DNA of 64,000 nucleotides from Pseudomonadota bacterium (GCA_023451735.1 JAEXYH010000069.1:1-64000); one strand, 5' to 3'. Positions 33,214 through 42,197 are shown, numbered from the stretch's first letter. Notes: generated from the letters alone by a model not told the origin. Numbers and translations: made by a program.

Positions 33214-33591
33214 CTAGTTCTTGTGGCGGAAGACGAAGCGGGAATAACCGAAAAAACTGTAGATCGTGGCAGCGGCGGACGCGAAGACGATCGCGACCGC
33301 CGGCTGGATCGGTACGCGGGCGATCAGCGCGGAATAGATCGCATAGTTGATCAGCGCTGACGTGACACCAACCGTCCAGTAACGAAATCCTTCTACCGCC
33401 AGAGAATGGGGAGAGGGGTCGAAGGTGCGGCTGCGATTGACGAACCAAGTGAAGCTCATGGCGGCCATGATTGCGGGTATGCGCGATAAAAACGGCCCGA
33501 TCGGCGTATGGGTCAGAAGCAGATGGTTGACGCCGACATCAATCAGGAAGCCGATGCCGCCGGCAAACAGGAACCAAGCTATCCGCTTCAT
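33214..33591 (-). CDS. GtrA-family membrane protein (flippase candidate)
   Basis: The 125-residue protein has four membrane helices and the GtrA features: FLFAGGIGFLIDVGVNHLLL at the start, TWFVNRSRTF in the middle, and SFFGYSRFVF near the end. GtrA proteins are thought to flip polyisoprenyl-phosphate sugars across the inner membrane. The gene overlaps the upstream GT2 gene by four bases (ATGA), so the two are translationally coupled. They form part of a likely glycosylation cassette. Confidence 0.93.
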   Translation of the reverse strand: MKRIAWFLFAGGIGFLIDVGVNHLLLTHTPIGPFLSRIPAIMAAMSFTWFVNRSRTFDPSPHSLAVEGFRYWTVGVTSALINYAIYSALIARVPIQPAVAIVFASAAATIYSFFGYSRFVFRHKN

Positions 33592-34646
33592 GCCGCGCTC
33601 TTGCTACCCGACCGGGGCAATGTCTCGGCGGTCGGAGATGATGAGGTCCGGCCCTGCAGCGGCAGGTTCATATAGTGGATACGCAACTGTTCCGCCCGTG
33701 CTCGTGAGACGGAATCGAGGATCAGGCCTGCGGTGAACATCAGGAACGACAGCACCATCAGCACCAGCGAGAAGACCCAGGTCGGCATGCGTTCGACAAG
33801 TCCGGTCTGGAAATAGGAAATCAGCACCGGTGTCATGAAGATCAGGCTCGCTGCCATGAAGGCGCAGCTGATCGCGCCGAAAAAGGCAAACGGCCGGGTT
33901 TCCTTCATCAGCATCGCGAACATCCAGAGGATCTTTCCGCCATCCCGATAGGTCGAGAGCTTGGAATGCGACCCTTCCGGGCGCCGGCCGTAATCGAGTT
34001 CGATCTCGGTGACCGGCAGTTTCAGCCGTGATGCGTGAACGGACATTTCCGTCTCGATCTCGAAGCCGCCGGAAACTGCAGGGAAACTTTTGACGAAACG
34101 GCGCGAAAAGGCGCGGTAGCCGGAAAAGATGTCGGTGAAATCGCGGCCGAAGATGGCGCGATAGAGAGTGTTGAACAACCGGTTGCCGGCGGCATGGCCC
34201 TGGCGTCCGGCATCCGCATGCACGCCGCGGCGCGTGCCGACAACCATGTCCGCCCGCTCGGTCAAAAGGATGCGGATCAGTTCCTCGGCATCCTTCGGCG
34301 AATAGGTACCGTCGCCATCGGCCATGATGTAAATGTCGGCTTCGATATCGGCAAACATGCGGCGCACCACATGGCCCTTGCCCTGGCGGCGCTCGCGCAT
34401 CACCTCGGCACCGGCCAGCATTGCCTTCAGCGCCGTGCCGTCGGTGGAATTGTTGTCATAGACATAGACGCGTGCGCTCGGCAGGGCTTCCCGGAAACCG
34501 TGCACGACATCGCCGATCGTCGACGCCTCGTTGTAGCAGGGGATCAGCACTGCAATGGAAAGGTCACCGGCGATGGAGCCCGTCTGGATGCCGGAAGCCG
34601 AGCCGGTCAGAGCATGGGCATGGTGGCCGGCAGAAGTATCGGTCAT
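33588..34646 (-). CDS. GT2 glycosyltransferase (polyisoprenyl-phosphate sugar synthase-like)
   Basis: The 352-residue protein has the GT2 GT-A fold with LIPCYNEASTIGDVV (34-48), the DGDGTY metal-binding motif (Asp110, Asp112) and two C-terminal membrane helices (about 245-315). This is the layout of DPM1/ArnC/GtrB-type enzymes, which load a sugar onto undecaprenyl phosphate. ATG at 34646 is preferred over a GTG nine bases upstream. It is coupled to gtrA and divergent from the STT3-like membrane protein. Confidence 0.92.
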   Translation of the reverse strand: MTDTSAGHHAHALTGSASGIQTGSIAGDLSIAVLIPCYNEASTIGDVVHGFREALPSARVYVYDNNSTDGTALKAMLAGAEVMRERRQGKGHVVRRMFADIEADIYIMADGDGTYSPKDAEELIRILLTERADMVVGTRRGVHADAGRQGHAAGNRLFNTLYRAIFGRDFTDIFSGYRAFSRRFVKSFPAVSGGFEIETEMSVHASRLKLPVTEIELDYGRRPEGSHSKLSTYRDGGKILWMFAMLMKETRPFAFFGAISCAFMAASLIFMTPVLISYFQTGLVERMPTWVFSLVLMVLSFLMFTAGLILDSVSRARAEQLRIHYMNLPLQGRTSSSPTAETLPRSGSKSAA

Positions 34647-34765
34647 GATTTTCACTCTGTGCGCGGCAAATCCAGTGCAGATACGGCCTGCCTGTCTGCT
34701 TTACTATTTCTTGGGAAGGTTAAGTTTAGGTTGCGGCTCTTTCCTAAACGCCAAAACAAGTGTGA

Positions 34766-36619
34766 ATGATGAACACGACGACAGATGAGATGTCCCGGCG
34801 GGATGCCGCACCTGCCGCAGGTTCCGTTCTGTCCCGGCTTTTCCCCGCAGCCGCGATGTATTGGCTGGTAACTGTCGGCGCCATTGCATTCATCTCTCTG
34901 CCGAAAGCAAAAGATCTGATCGGCCCGGACAACGACGACGTTATGCGGCTCGTCGAAATCCGTGACTGGTTCGCCGGCCAAGGCTGGTTCGACCTCATGC
35001 AGTATCGCCTTGGTCTTTCCGGCGGCACGTTGATGCATTGGTCCCGTTTCATAGATGCGCCGATCGGCGGACTGATCAAGCTGTTTTCGTTCATCATGCC
35101 GGTGGAGATGGCCGAGGGCGTGGCGGCCAGCGTCTGGCCATTGTTGCTCGTCGGCCCACTTCTGCTCGCATTCGGATTTGCAGGCCGGCGCATGGGAGGG
35201 CAAACCGACGGACCGCGGGTCATGCACATCGCGCTCGGCCTCGGTGCGATCTTCGCTTTCACCTGCATGAAATTTCGCCCAGGGGCGCTTGATCATCACA
35301 ATGTCCAGCTCGTCCTTGCGATCGGGATCGCGGCACTTCTAGCCGATCGGCGCGGCAGCGCACCGAGCCATGCTGCGGCCGGTATAGCTACAGCTCTGGC
35401 GATTGCCATCGGCGCCGAAACTATGCCTTTCGTTGCCGTCGTCTGCCTTTGTGTCGGCGCACGCTGGATCTGGCAGGGGGCGGCCTTTGCCTCCGGCGCG
35501 CGCGCGTTCGGCGCTTCGCTGGTGCTCGCGACCACGGCAGCATTCTTCGCAACTGTTCCACCAAGCGCTTATGCCACTGTCACCTGTGACAACCTTTCGC
35601 TCGGCTTCTATTCGCTTTCTACGCTTGGCGGGGCAGGGCTTTTCGGTCTCGCCTGCCTTCCGGCGCGCGCCACGATAGGGGGCAGGCTTGTTGCCTCCGT
35701 CGTCCTCGGGGCGGCCGTTGGCGCTGCGGCTCTGGTCATCGCCCCGCAATGCCTCGGCAGCCCGCTTGCCGATCTCGACCCGATGCTGGTCAACCTCTGG
35801 CTCGATCATGTGACGGAGGCGCAATCGATCGCCGCACAGATGCGACAGTTTCCGGAAACCGTTGCCGGTTTTCATGCCGTTGGACTGGTCGCCGCCCTTG
35901 TCTGCGCCTTTCGTATCTGGAGCGGTAGGGAACGTGGCCTTCATCTCCTGTTTCTCGCACTGATTGCTGCGACGTGGGCCGTGTCTCTGGTCCAGATCCG
36001 AGGCAGCCTGTTCGCAAATCTCCTGAGTATTCCGCCGCTGGCGCTGCTGATCGGCGATCTCCAGCAAAAAGCGCGTGAAAGACCGAAAAGTCTTTTTATC
36101 AATCTCGGATTTGTAGCTGCGACACTCGCGTCCGTCCCCGCTGTCTGGGGTCTGTCCGGGGTCGTGTGGAAAAAGGGCATAACATCAGCCAGCACGGATG
36201 TGTTGTCGACGCAAACTGCTGAAACGGATGACCAATGCGGCGATGCGGAAGATATGGCGGCGCTTCGCGGCCTTCCGCCCGGAACGATTGCCGCCCCGTC
36301 AAACCGAGGCGCTGGAATCTTGAGATTTACCCAGCATCGGGTTCTGTCTGCCCCCTATCATCGCAATCAGGGGGGCATGCTCGCTGAGCTCCATATAGGT
36401 ATGGCAACTCCGGCAGATGCGCTTTCGCTTCTCAAGCAGGCAGGCGTCACGGCTGTGGCATTCTGCAGACATGACCCACAGACCGAAAACCTGATCGAGT
36501 TGAACGGTAATGGTCTCTACGCATCATTGGCGCGAGGCGAAGTTCCGGCCTATCTGGCACCGGTTAGGGCAAAAGGAAAATTCCAGCTTTTCGTCGTTAA
36601 CGAAACTGATCCGAAATAA
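34766..36619 (+). CDS. Large membrane protein, STT3/GT-C-like
   Basis: The 617-residue protein has about eleven membrane helices in the first 450 residues and a soluble C-terminal part (about 465-617). After helix 1 it has GPDNDDVMRLVEIRDW, with an acidic DNDD at 55-58, and later RPGALDHHNVQ (171-180). Both resemble the two acidic loops of STT3/AglB oligosaccharyltransferases and other GT-C enzymes, which use lipid-linked sugars on the outer face of the membrane. It is 119 bases from the divergent GT2-gtrA pair. The classification is inferred from motifs and topology. Confidence 0.6.
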   Translation: MMNTTTDEMSRRDAAPAAGSVLSRLFPAAAMYWLVTVGAIAFISLPKAKDLIGPDNDDVMRLVEIRDWFAGQGWFDLMQYRLGLSGGTLMHWSRFIDAPIGGLIKLFSFIMPVEMAEGVAASVWPLLLVGPLLLAFGFAGRRMGGQTDGPRVMHIALGLGAIFAFTCMKFRPGALDHHNVQLVLAIGIAALLADRRGSAPSHAAAGIATALAIAIGAETMPFVAVVCLCVGARWIWQGAAFASGARAFGASLVLATTAAFFATVPPSAYATVTCDNLSLGFYSLSTLGGAGLFGLACLPARATIGGRLVASVVLGAAVGAAALVIAPQCLGSPLADLDPMLVNLWLDHVTEAQSIAAQMRQFPETVAGFHAVGLVAALVCAFRIWSGRERGLHLLFLALIAATWAVSLVQIRGSLFANLLSIPPLALLIGDLQQKARERPKSLFINLGFVAATLASVPAVWGLSGVVWKKGITSASTDVLSTQTAETDDQCGDAEDMAALRGLPPGTIAAPSNRGAGILRFTQHRVLSAPYHRNQGGMLAELHIGMATPADALSLLKQAGVTAVAFCRHDPQTENLIELNGNGLYASLARGEVPAYLAPVRAKGKFQLFVVNETDPK

Positions 36620-36620
36620 A

Positions 36621-36845
36621 TCAGGCGTGGCGAAGCGAATGGATAAAAGCGCCTGCGACGACAAGGTTGATCAGACCGAAGTTGAAACCAAGTATAGCGA
36701 TGAGCAGGCTAAGCGCGCTCGTGGCTCCGAAAAGGGCCGCAACAAAAAAGACAGCGGGAATAAGCAGTGCAGCCGCAATTATCGACGCGACACTGCGAGT
36801 CATGCCGGCCAAGAGGCCAATGGTTGTTGCCGTCAGGAATAACAC
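36621..36845 (-). CDS. Small membrane protein
   Basis: Starting from a GTG at 36845, preceded by GGAAGGAG, the protein has 74 residues and is almost entirely hydrophobic, with two or three membrane helices (FLTATTIGLLAGM, IIAAALLIPAVFFVAALFG, LLIAILGFNFGLINLVVAGAF). An ATG 66 bases upstream has no ribosome site and adds basic residues. It is convergent with the STT3-like gene. The family is not recognised. Confidence 0.65.
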   Translation of the reverse strand: MLFLTATTIGLLAGMTRSVASIIAAALLIPAVFFVAALFGATSALSLLIAILGFNFGLINLVVAGAFIHSLRHA

Positions 36846-37034
36846 GGCCGATCTCCTTCCTTGGTGTCGGAGATCGTATATCTTACCACCCGCTAAAAAA
36901 TGCTTTCGCATTATGCCTAATGGTGGGTCAGTTTTTTGGTTACGATTTTCCGATCACTGTTAAGACTTAAGGTCGCGTTTTTCCGGACCTAAGTCCTATC
37001 CTCCATGCAGACCCAACGCAAAAGCATTGGTCGG

Positions 37035-37049
37035 GTTCCATTATTGTTC
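37035..37049. promoter_or_regulatory. LexA-type SOS box (GTTC-N7-GTTC)
   Basis: GTTC at 37035-37038 and GTTC at 37046-37049 are separated by exactly seven AT-rich bases. This is the direct-repeat operator known for LexA in alphaproteobacteria. A further GTTC and a GAAC follow within 20 bases. It lies 160 bases before xseA, a DNA repair gene. Confidence 0.6.
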
Positions 37050-37067
37050 GGTTCGCATATTAGAACA

Positions 37068-37178
37068 ATGCGACGATTGCGCTCGCTGTCGTGCCCGAGA
37101 TGCGGAAAAGAGGACGGTGAAAAAAGGATTGCCGGCGCTCCACGCCTCGTCCACATCAATCCGCGTGTCGGCGGGTGA
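37068..37178 (+). CDS. Possible 36-residue protein with a CPRCG motif
   Basis: Directly downstream of the LexA-like box an ATG opens 36 residues beginning MRRLRSLSCPRCGKEDGEKR. It has a CxxC pair like a half zinc ribbon. There is no Shine-Dalgarno, so it could be leaderless or not translated at all. Low confidence. Confidence 0.25.
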   Translation: MRRLRSLSCPRCGKEDGEKRIAGAPRLVHINPRVGG

Positions 37179-37209
37179 AATCCTCCGGGGGATCGGTTAG
37201 AACGGAAGC

Positions 37210-38829
37210 ATGAGCAGCACGTTTGCATCCGAAACAGCCAGCAATCTGACGGAATTTTCGGTCTCGGAGCTTTCCGGTTCGATCAAGCGAACCGTCGAGA
37301 ACGCTTTCGACCACGTGCGCGTGAGAGGCGAGATTTCCGGTTACCGGGGGCCGCATTCGTCCGGCCACGCCTATTTCAGCCTCAAGGATGACAGGGCGCG
37401 CATCGACGCGGTTGTCTGGAAAGGCACGTTCTCCCGTCTGAAGTTCCGTCCCGAAGAGGGGATGGAGGTCATTGCAACCGGCAAGGTCACGACCTTCCCC
37501 GGCTCCTCCAAATACCAGATCGTCATCGAGAACCTGGAACCCGCGGGCGCTGGTGCCTTGATGGCCCTGTTGGAGGAGCGTCGCCGCAAGCTTGCAGCCG
37601 AAGGTCTTTTCGACCGGGAGCGCAAGCGGCCTTTGCCTTATCTGCCGCGGGTCATAGGGGTCGTGACGTCTCCGACAGGCGCTGTCATCCGTGACATCCT
37701 GCATCGCATCACCGACCGTTTTCCCGTCCACGTCGTCGTCTGGCCGGTCAAGGTTCAGGGCGAAGGCTCGGGGGAAGAGGTCGCAGCCGCCATCCGCGGT
37801 TTCAACGCGGCCGGGCCTGCTGATCCGATGCCGCGGCCGGATGTGCTGATCGTTGCCCGTGGTGGTGGTAGCCTCGAGGATCTCTGGAGTTTTAACGACG
37901 AGATCGTCGTGCGCGCCGCAGCGGAAAGCGAAATCCCGCTGATTTCCGCTGTCGGCCACGAGACCGATTGGACGTTGATCGATCATGCCGCGGATGTGCG
38001 CGCGCCCACACCGACGGGAGCCGCCGAAATGGCGGTGCCGGTGAAGGCGGATCTCGACGCCCAGCTGGCGAACCTCTCTGCCCGTCTGCGTGGCAGTGCC
38101 TCGCGTCAGATGGATCATCGCCGGCAATCGCTGCGGGCGCTCGTTCGCGCGCTTCCCTCGCTCGATCAGTTGCTGGCTTTGCCCCGTCGCCGTTTCGACG
38201 AGGCGGCAGCAGGCCTTGGCCGCGGTCTGGAGCGCACGACGCTTGCCAAGCGCCGGACCTTCGAGCGTGCGTCCTCGGGCTTGCGCTTCGAACTTCTGAC
38301 CAACAGGCTGGCCTTGCAGCGGCAGGCGCTTTCCGACCGGTTGCTGCGGGCCGATCGCTGCGTGGAGCGGCAGGTCTTGAGCGAGAAGGGGCGGATAGCG
38401 CGCATCGATGCATCGTTGAAGTCTTTGCCCGCAAGGCTCGAGACCCATTTGCAACGGGAACGTCAGAACCTCTTGTCCTTGATGCGGCATGCCGATACGG
38501 CGGTCAATCACACGCTTTCGCGCAGCCGCTCGGCCCTGCTTGGACAGGATCGTGTTCTCCAGTCGCTGTCCTACAAGAATGTCCTGAAGCGCGGTTATGC
38601 GGTCGTGAGGGATGATGCGGATCGCCCCTTGACGCGCGCTTCAAATGTCATCGAAGGCAGCGCGATCTCGATCGAATTTGCCGATGGCCGCGTTGCGGCT
38701 GTCGCCGGGCCGGATGGCGGCGACAGAACCGACCCCGGCCAGTCGGCTCCGGCGGCAATTCCGCAGAAGCGGAAAGCGCCGAAGCCGGACATGACGTCCG
38801 GTCCACCGAAACAGGGTAGTCTGTTCTGA
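37210..38829 (+). CDS. xseA: Exodeoxyribonuclease VII large subunit
   Basis: The 539-residue protein has an OB-fold nucleic-acid-binding N-terminus (FSVSELSGSIKRTVENAF, VRGEISGYRG), the catalytic core with VIGVVTSPTGAVIRDI, VLIVARGGGSLEDLW and SAVGHETDWTLIDHAAD, and a long coiled-coil region. It degrades single-stranded DNA from both ends together with XseB, which is not in this window. It is longer than the E. coli protein because of an extra C-terminal tail. A LexA-type box lies upstream. Confidence 0.97.
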   Translation: MSSTFASETASNLTEFSVSELSGSIKRTVENAFDHVRVRGEISGYRGPHSSGHAYFSLKDDRARIDAVVWKGTFSRLKFRPEEGMEVIATGKVTTFPGSSKYQIVIENLEPAGAGALMALLEERRRKLAAEGLFDRERKRPLPYLPRVIGVVTSPTGAVIRDILHRITDRFPVHVVVWPVKVQGEGSGEEVAAAIRGFNAAGPADPMPRPDVLIVARGGGSLEDLWSFNDEIVVRAAAESEIPLISAVGHETDWTLIDHAADVRAPTPTGAAEMAVPVKADLDAQLANLSARLRGSASRQMDHRRQSLRALVRALPSLDQLLALPRRRFDEAAAGLGRGLERTTLAKRRTFERASSGLRFELLTNRLALQRQALSDRLLRADRCVERQVLSEKGRIARIDASLKSLPARLETHLQRERQNLLSLMRHADTAVNHTLSRSRSALLGQDRVLQSLSYKNVLKRGYAVVRDDADRPLTRASNVIEGSAISIEFADGRVAAVAGPDGGDRTDPGQSAPAAIPQKRKAPKPDMTSGPPKQGSLF

Positions 38830-38871
38830 AGTATCGGCCGGAATGGGTGATATCCAGCCGGAAGATATGGA

Positions 38872-39642
38872 TCACGCGGCTTTCTTGGCCGCCGTCTTGC
38901 GGGAAGTTGTCGGCTTTGCCTGAGGGGCTTCGGCCGTTTTGGCGGATTTCGCGATTTTGGCTGCCTTGGGCACCTTGACCGGAACGGGGGCAAGCTTGGC
39001 GATTTCATCGACCAGCAGGCGTGCATTCTCCTTAGCCTTGGCGAGATTGCTGACGGCTTCGGGATCGAGTGCGTCGATCAGAGTGCCGGCATCGAACATG
39101 TCGCGATAGGCGGCGCGTTCGATCAGTGGCGTGGAAAGCACGTGGACGCCCTGCTGCGCCAGCATGCCTTTCACGGCAAGCAGCGCCCGCGTGGTGATGA
39201 TGGAACTGACACGGGTCAGCGCCACCGAATGCGCGATATGGATACCGCATTCGCTCTTGAGTTTCCCCAGGATGTCGAGCACCTGGGCGCCGCCGGCTGC
39301 ATCCAGCGCGCAGCCCTGGACCGGTACGAACACATGGTCGGACAGGCCGAGGCCTTTGGCGAGCAGCGGTGTGACGCCGCAGGGCAGATCCACCACGACG
39401 TAGTCGTTGCGTTTCTTCAGGTCTTTGATCGTCTGCTCGATATTGTCGGCATCGATATTGGCGACGATCGAGAATTTCGGCATCTTTGCCATCCGCGTCA
39501 TCCAGCGGGAAACCCACTGCTGCGGATCGGCGTCGAGCATGGCGACGCGAAAACCTCGCTTTGCCAACTCCCCGGCCGTGACAAGCGCCATCGTGGTCTT
39601 GCCTGCGCCGCCTTTCGTATTTGCAAATGTAATGACTGGCAT
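38872..39642 (-). CDS. ParA/VirC1-like ATPase with basic C-terminal tail
   Basis: The 256-residue protein has the deviant Walker A KGGAGKTT (10-17), DADPQQW and VVDLPCGV, all typical of the ParA/MinD/VirC1 group, which positions DNA or protein cargoes. The last 35 residues are Lys/Ala/Pro-rich (VPKAAKIAKSAKTAEAPQAK and KKAA end), resembling a histone-H1-like tail for nonspecific DNA binding. No parB adjoins. A palindrome resembling a shortened parS lies 14 bases upstream of the start. Confidence 0.85.
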   Translation of the reverse strand: MPVITFANTKGGAGKTTMALVTAGELAKRGFRVAMLDADPQQWVSRWMTRMAKMPKFSIVANIDADNIEQTIKDLKKRNDYVVVDLPCGVTPLLAKGLGLSDHVFVPVQGCALDAAGGAQVLDILGKLKSECGIHIAHSVALTRVSSIITTRALLAVKGMLAQQGVHVLSTPLIERAAYRDMFDAGTLIDALDPEAVSNLAKAKENARLLVDEIAKLAPVPVKVPKAAKIAKSAKTAEAPQAKPTTSRKTAAKKAA

Positions 39643-39655
39643 TCACAACCCTCCG

Positions 39656-39667
39656 GTTCACGTGAAC
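39656..39667. promoter_or_regulatory. Palindrome resembling a shortened parS
   Basis: GTTCACGTGAAC is a perfect 12-bp palindrome immediately upstream of the ParA-like gene. The chromosomal parS consensus has the same CACGTG core with GTTT / AAAC arms, one base longer on each side. It may be an operator for the gene itself or a degenerate ParB site. Confidence 0.45.
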
Positions 39668-39792
39668 ATCACGGAGAGAAGCCACATTTCTTGGCCTATT
39701 CTTTTCCGCTTCAGTCGTGATGATTTGCCGATGCTTGACGAACAAGCTTGCGCCGCGCTTGCCAAAGAAGAACGGCGCTGAAAATAAGTATA

Positions 39793-40725
39793 TCAGCGGA
39801 TGCGCATGCCAGCCTGAGCATCGAAATGCAAAGGCTTTTCGAATTTTTGAAGAGGGGCCTCGGGAACGGAGCCGATGCTTACGCCATGCGGCCAATCTGG
39901 CGGGCATATGGCGATATACCGGGCATAACCGCCCACGCCGCCACCGAATTTCGGATACCCGATCACCACGAGAGCACCGGTTTCCGGCACCTGATCGAGA
40001 TTGGCGACGCCTTCCGCCTGGGCGTAACCATTGTGCATGAGCCAGTATTCGCCTTCCAGATTGGGCGTTGTATCGGTGTCGAGTGGTTCATGGCCATGAA
40101 ACAGGATCTTGCGCTCGAGATGCAGGAATTTCAGCGCGCCCAACCCGACGCCCGGGAAGGGACGAGTGGTCGAAAGAGCAGGGTCAGGCCACGTTTTGGA
40201 CCAGCCCGACCGCACGAAGACCACCGAACCTTCCGGTATCCGGCCATGCTTGGCTTCGAAGTCGGTAATGTCGGAGACCTGCAGGTGATAGCCGGCATCC
40301 GTCTTCACCTTGTCTTCGATATTGATGACCACCAAGGGCCTTATGGCATAGGTCGCAGGCAGTTCGTCGATCGCTGCATATTCCGGCGCCCAGTGGGCTG
40401 GAGGATCGAGCTGGGTACCAAGCTGGTCAGTGGTGAGATTATAGGTGGATGCGGCGAAGCCGTGTTTCTCGAACGTGAACGTCTCGCCCTTCTCGGCATA
40501 ACCTTCGAGATCCGTACCCGCTTGCGCCTGGCCGAAGCTGGGCTTGCCGAAACCTGCCCAGACCGGAATGTTCGGTGTGATCGTATGGGTAAGGTCGACA
40601 TATTTCGCGCCCTTGAGGCTGTTATTATAGATTTTCCACAGGCCGGGCTCCTGTGCCGGGGCAGGCGAGGCGAACAGCGCGGCAAGGATAATCGAAAAAA
40701 GCATTCTGCGCGGAGAAGTCTGCAT
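39793..40725 (-). CDS. Secreted cyclase-family protein with altered metal ligands
   Basis: The 310-residue protein has a signal peptide (about 1-24, ending SPAPAQ) and the cyclase/kynurenine-formamidase-like fold, with YVDLTHTITPNIPVW and a motif region QLGTQLDPPAH at 101-111. The family motif is HxGTHxDxPxH; here the first two His are Gln (101 and 105) while Asp107 and His111 remain. It may bind metal differently or have lost hydrolase activity. AAGGAATACAGC precedes the start. Confidence 0.8.
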   Translation of the reverse strand: MQTSPRRMLFSIILAALFASPAPAQEPGLWKIYNNSLKGAKYVDLTHTITPNIPVWAGFGKPSFGQAQAGTDLEGYAEKGETFTFEKHGFAASTYNLTTDQLGTQLDPPAHWAPEYAAIDELPATYAIRPLVVINIEDKVKTDAGYHLQVSDITDFEAKHGRIPEGSVVFVRSGWSKTWPDPALSTTRPFPGVGLGALKFLHLERKILFHGHEPLDTDTTPNLEGEYWLMHNGYAQAEGVANLDQVPETGALVVIGYPKFGGGVGGYARYIAICPPDWPHGVSIGSVPEAPLQKFEKPLHFDAQAGMRIR

Positions 40726-40943
40726 GCTGTATTCCTTTGCAAAAGAGATCAGCCGGCATCGGGCGGGCGTGCAGATGCAGCCCGCGCTGATTTCACAACA
40801 AAGAATGTGAGCCGGCAACAGACATTGTTCCGGACGTTCGCGCGAGGGAGAAAATTCCTGTTCGAAATGGCGACAACGCGACATTTTTCATGCCGCGTTG
40901 CCAACTCAAACAGGCTGTGGTTGATGCGATAGTGGCTTTGGCC

Positions 40944-42197
40944 TTAAGCCCATTCGCCCTTGCGCATTACTGGCACTTTGGAACCATCCGGCCTGATGCC
41001 GTCGATATCGACCTTGTCGGAGCCGATCATCCAGTCGATGTGGATGAGCGAGGAATTGCCGCCCTGCGCCTTGATTTCATCCGGTGAAAGCGACGCGCCG
41101 TTGAGGAAGCATTTCGAATAGCATTGGCCGAGCGCAATGTGGCAGGAGGCGTTTTCGTCGAACAGCGTGTTGTAGAACAGGATGCCGCTTGCCGAGATCG
41201 GCGAGGAATGTGGCACCAGCGCCACTTCGCCGAGCCTGCGGGCGCCCTCATCGGTATCCAGCACCTTGTTCAGCACTTCCTCACCCTTCGAAGCCTTGGC
41301 TTCGACAATCCGCCCGCCTTCGAACCGTACCTGGATATCGTCGATCAGTGTGCCCTGATGCGACAGCGGCTTGGTGCTCGACACATGGCCTTCCACCTTC
41401 AACGCATGCGGCGTGGTGAAGACTTCCTCGGTCGGAATGTTGGGATTGCAGATGATGCCGTTCTTCGCCTTGGAGGCACCGCCATGCCATTCGTGGCCGT
41501 CCGCCAGACCGACAGTCAGGTCGGTGCCCGGTCCGGTGAAATGCAGGGCCGCGAAACGCTCGCCGTTCAGCCATGTAGACCGTTTTTTCAGATTGGCATT
41601 ATGCTCCGCCCAGGCGGCAACCGGATCGGCAACATTGATGCGTGATGCGGCAAAGATGGCTTCCGCCAGCTTGGCGACCGCGGCATCTTCCGGCAGATCG
41701 GGGAACACCTGTTTGGCCCAGGAGGGATTGGGATAGGAGACGATGTTCCAGTTGATGTCGAAATTGGCGATCTTTTCCAGCGCCGGTTTATAGGCCATCG
41801 AATTGGCCTTGTTGGCACGGGCGACCTTGGCCGGATCCTGGGCGGATAAGAGCATCGGATTGTCACCGGCAATCGCAAGCCGGGCGGCCCCGTTTTCGTA
41901 GGCCTTGGCCATGCCCTCATAGAGCCAGCCGGATGCCTTGTCGAAGCTGGCGTCGGGCGCATGCTGATAACGCGCCAGCGTCGTTTCCTCATCGGAATAG
42001 AAGGCAGAAACGAGGCCTGCGCCGGCCATGTAGGCATGCTTGGTGATGAACCGAACGAGAGGCAGCGCTGCGATCGGCGCCGTGATGACGAGGTCCTGTC
42101 CCTTTTCCAGCCCAAGCCCTACCTTCACGGCGACTTCGCCAAGCTTCTCAAGCTTGATCGGATCGATGGACGTCTGGATGTTTGGGACGATGGTCAT
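40944..42197 (-). CDS. M29-family aminopeptidase
   Basis: The 417-residue protein has the features of thermophilic (AmpS/PepS-type) M29 metallo-aminopeptidases: FTGPGTDLTVGLADGHEW, NIPTEEVFTTP, and SSLIHIDWMIGS near the C-terminus, where Glu, His, Tyr and Asp metal ligands occur. It removes N-terminal residues from peptides in the cytoplasm. ATG at 42197 follows GAGAGG. It ends about 220 bases before the cyclase start. Confidence 0.93.
   Translation of the reverse strand: MTIVPNIQTSIDPIKLEKLGEVAVKVGLGLEKGQDLVITAPIAALPLVRFITKHAYMAGAGLVSAFYSDEETTLARYQHAPDASFDKASGWLYEGMAKAYENGAARLAIAGDNPMLLSAQDPAKVARANKANSMAYKPALEKIANFDINWNIVSYPNPSWAKQVFPDLPEDAAVAKLAEAIFAASRINVADPVAAWAEHNANLKKRSTWLNGERFAALHFTGPGTDLTVGLADGHEWHGGASKAKNGIICNPNIPTEEVFTTPHALKVEGHVSSTKPLSHQGTLIDDIQVRFEGGRIVEAKASKGEEVLNKVLDTDEGARRLGEVALVPHSSPISASGILFYNTLFDENASCHIALGQCYSKCFLNGASLSPDEIKAQGGNSSLIHIDWMIGSDKVDIDGIRPDGSKVPVMRKGEWA

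Larger units (their letters stand above)
36846..37209. other. Divergent intergenic region before xseA
   Basis: This 364-base gap lies between the small membrane protein and xseA. It contains a LexA-type motif at 37035-37049 and a possible 36-residue reading frame (37068-37178). Otherwise I see AT-rich promoter-like sequence and no convincing gene. Confidence 0.5.
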
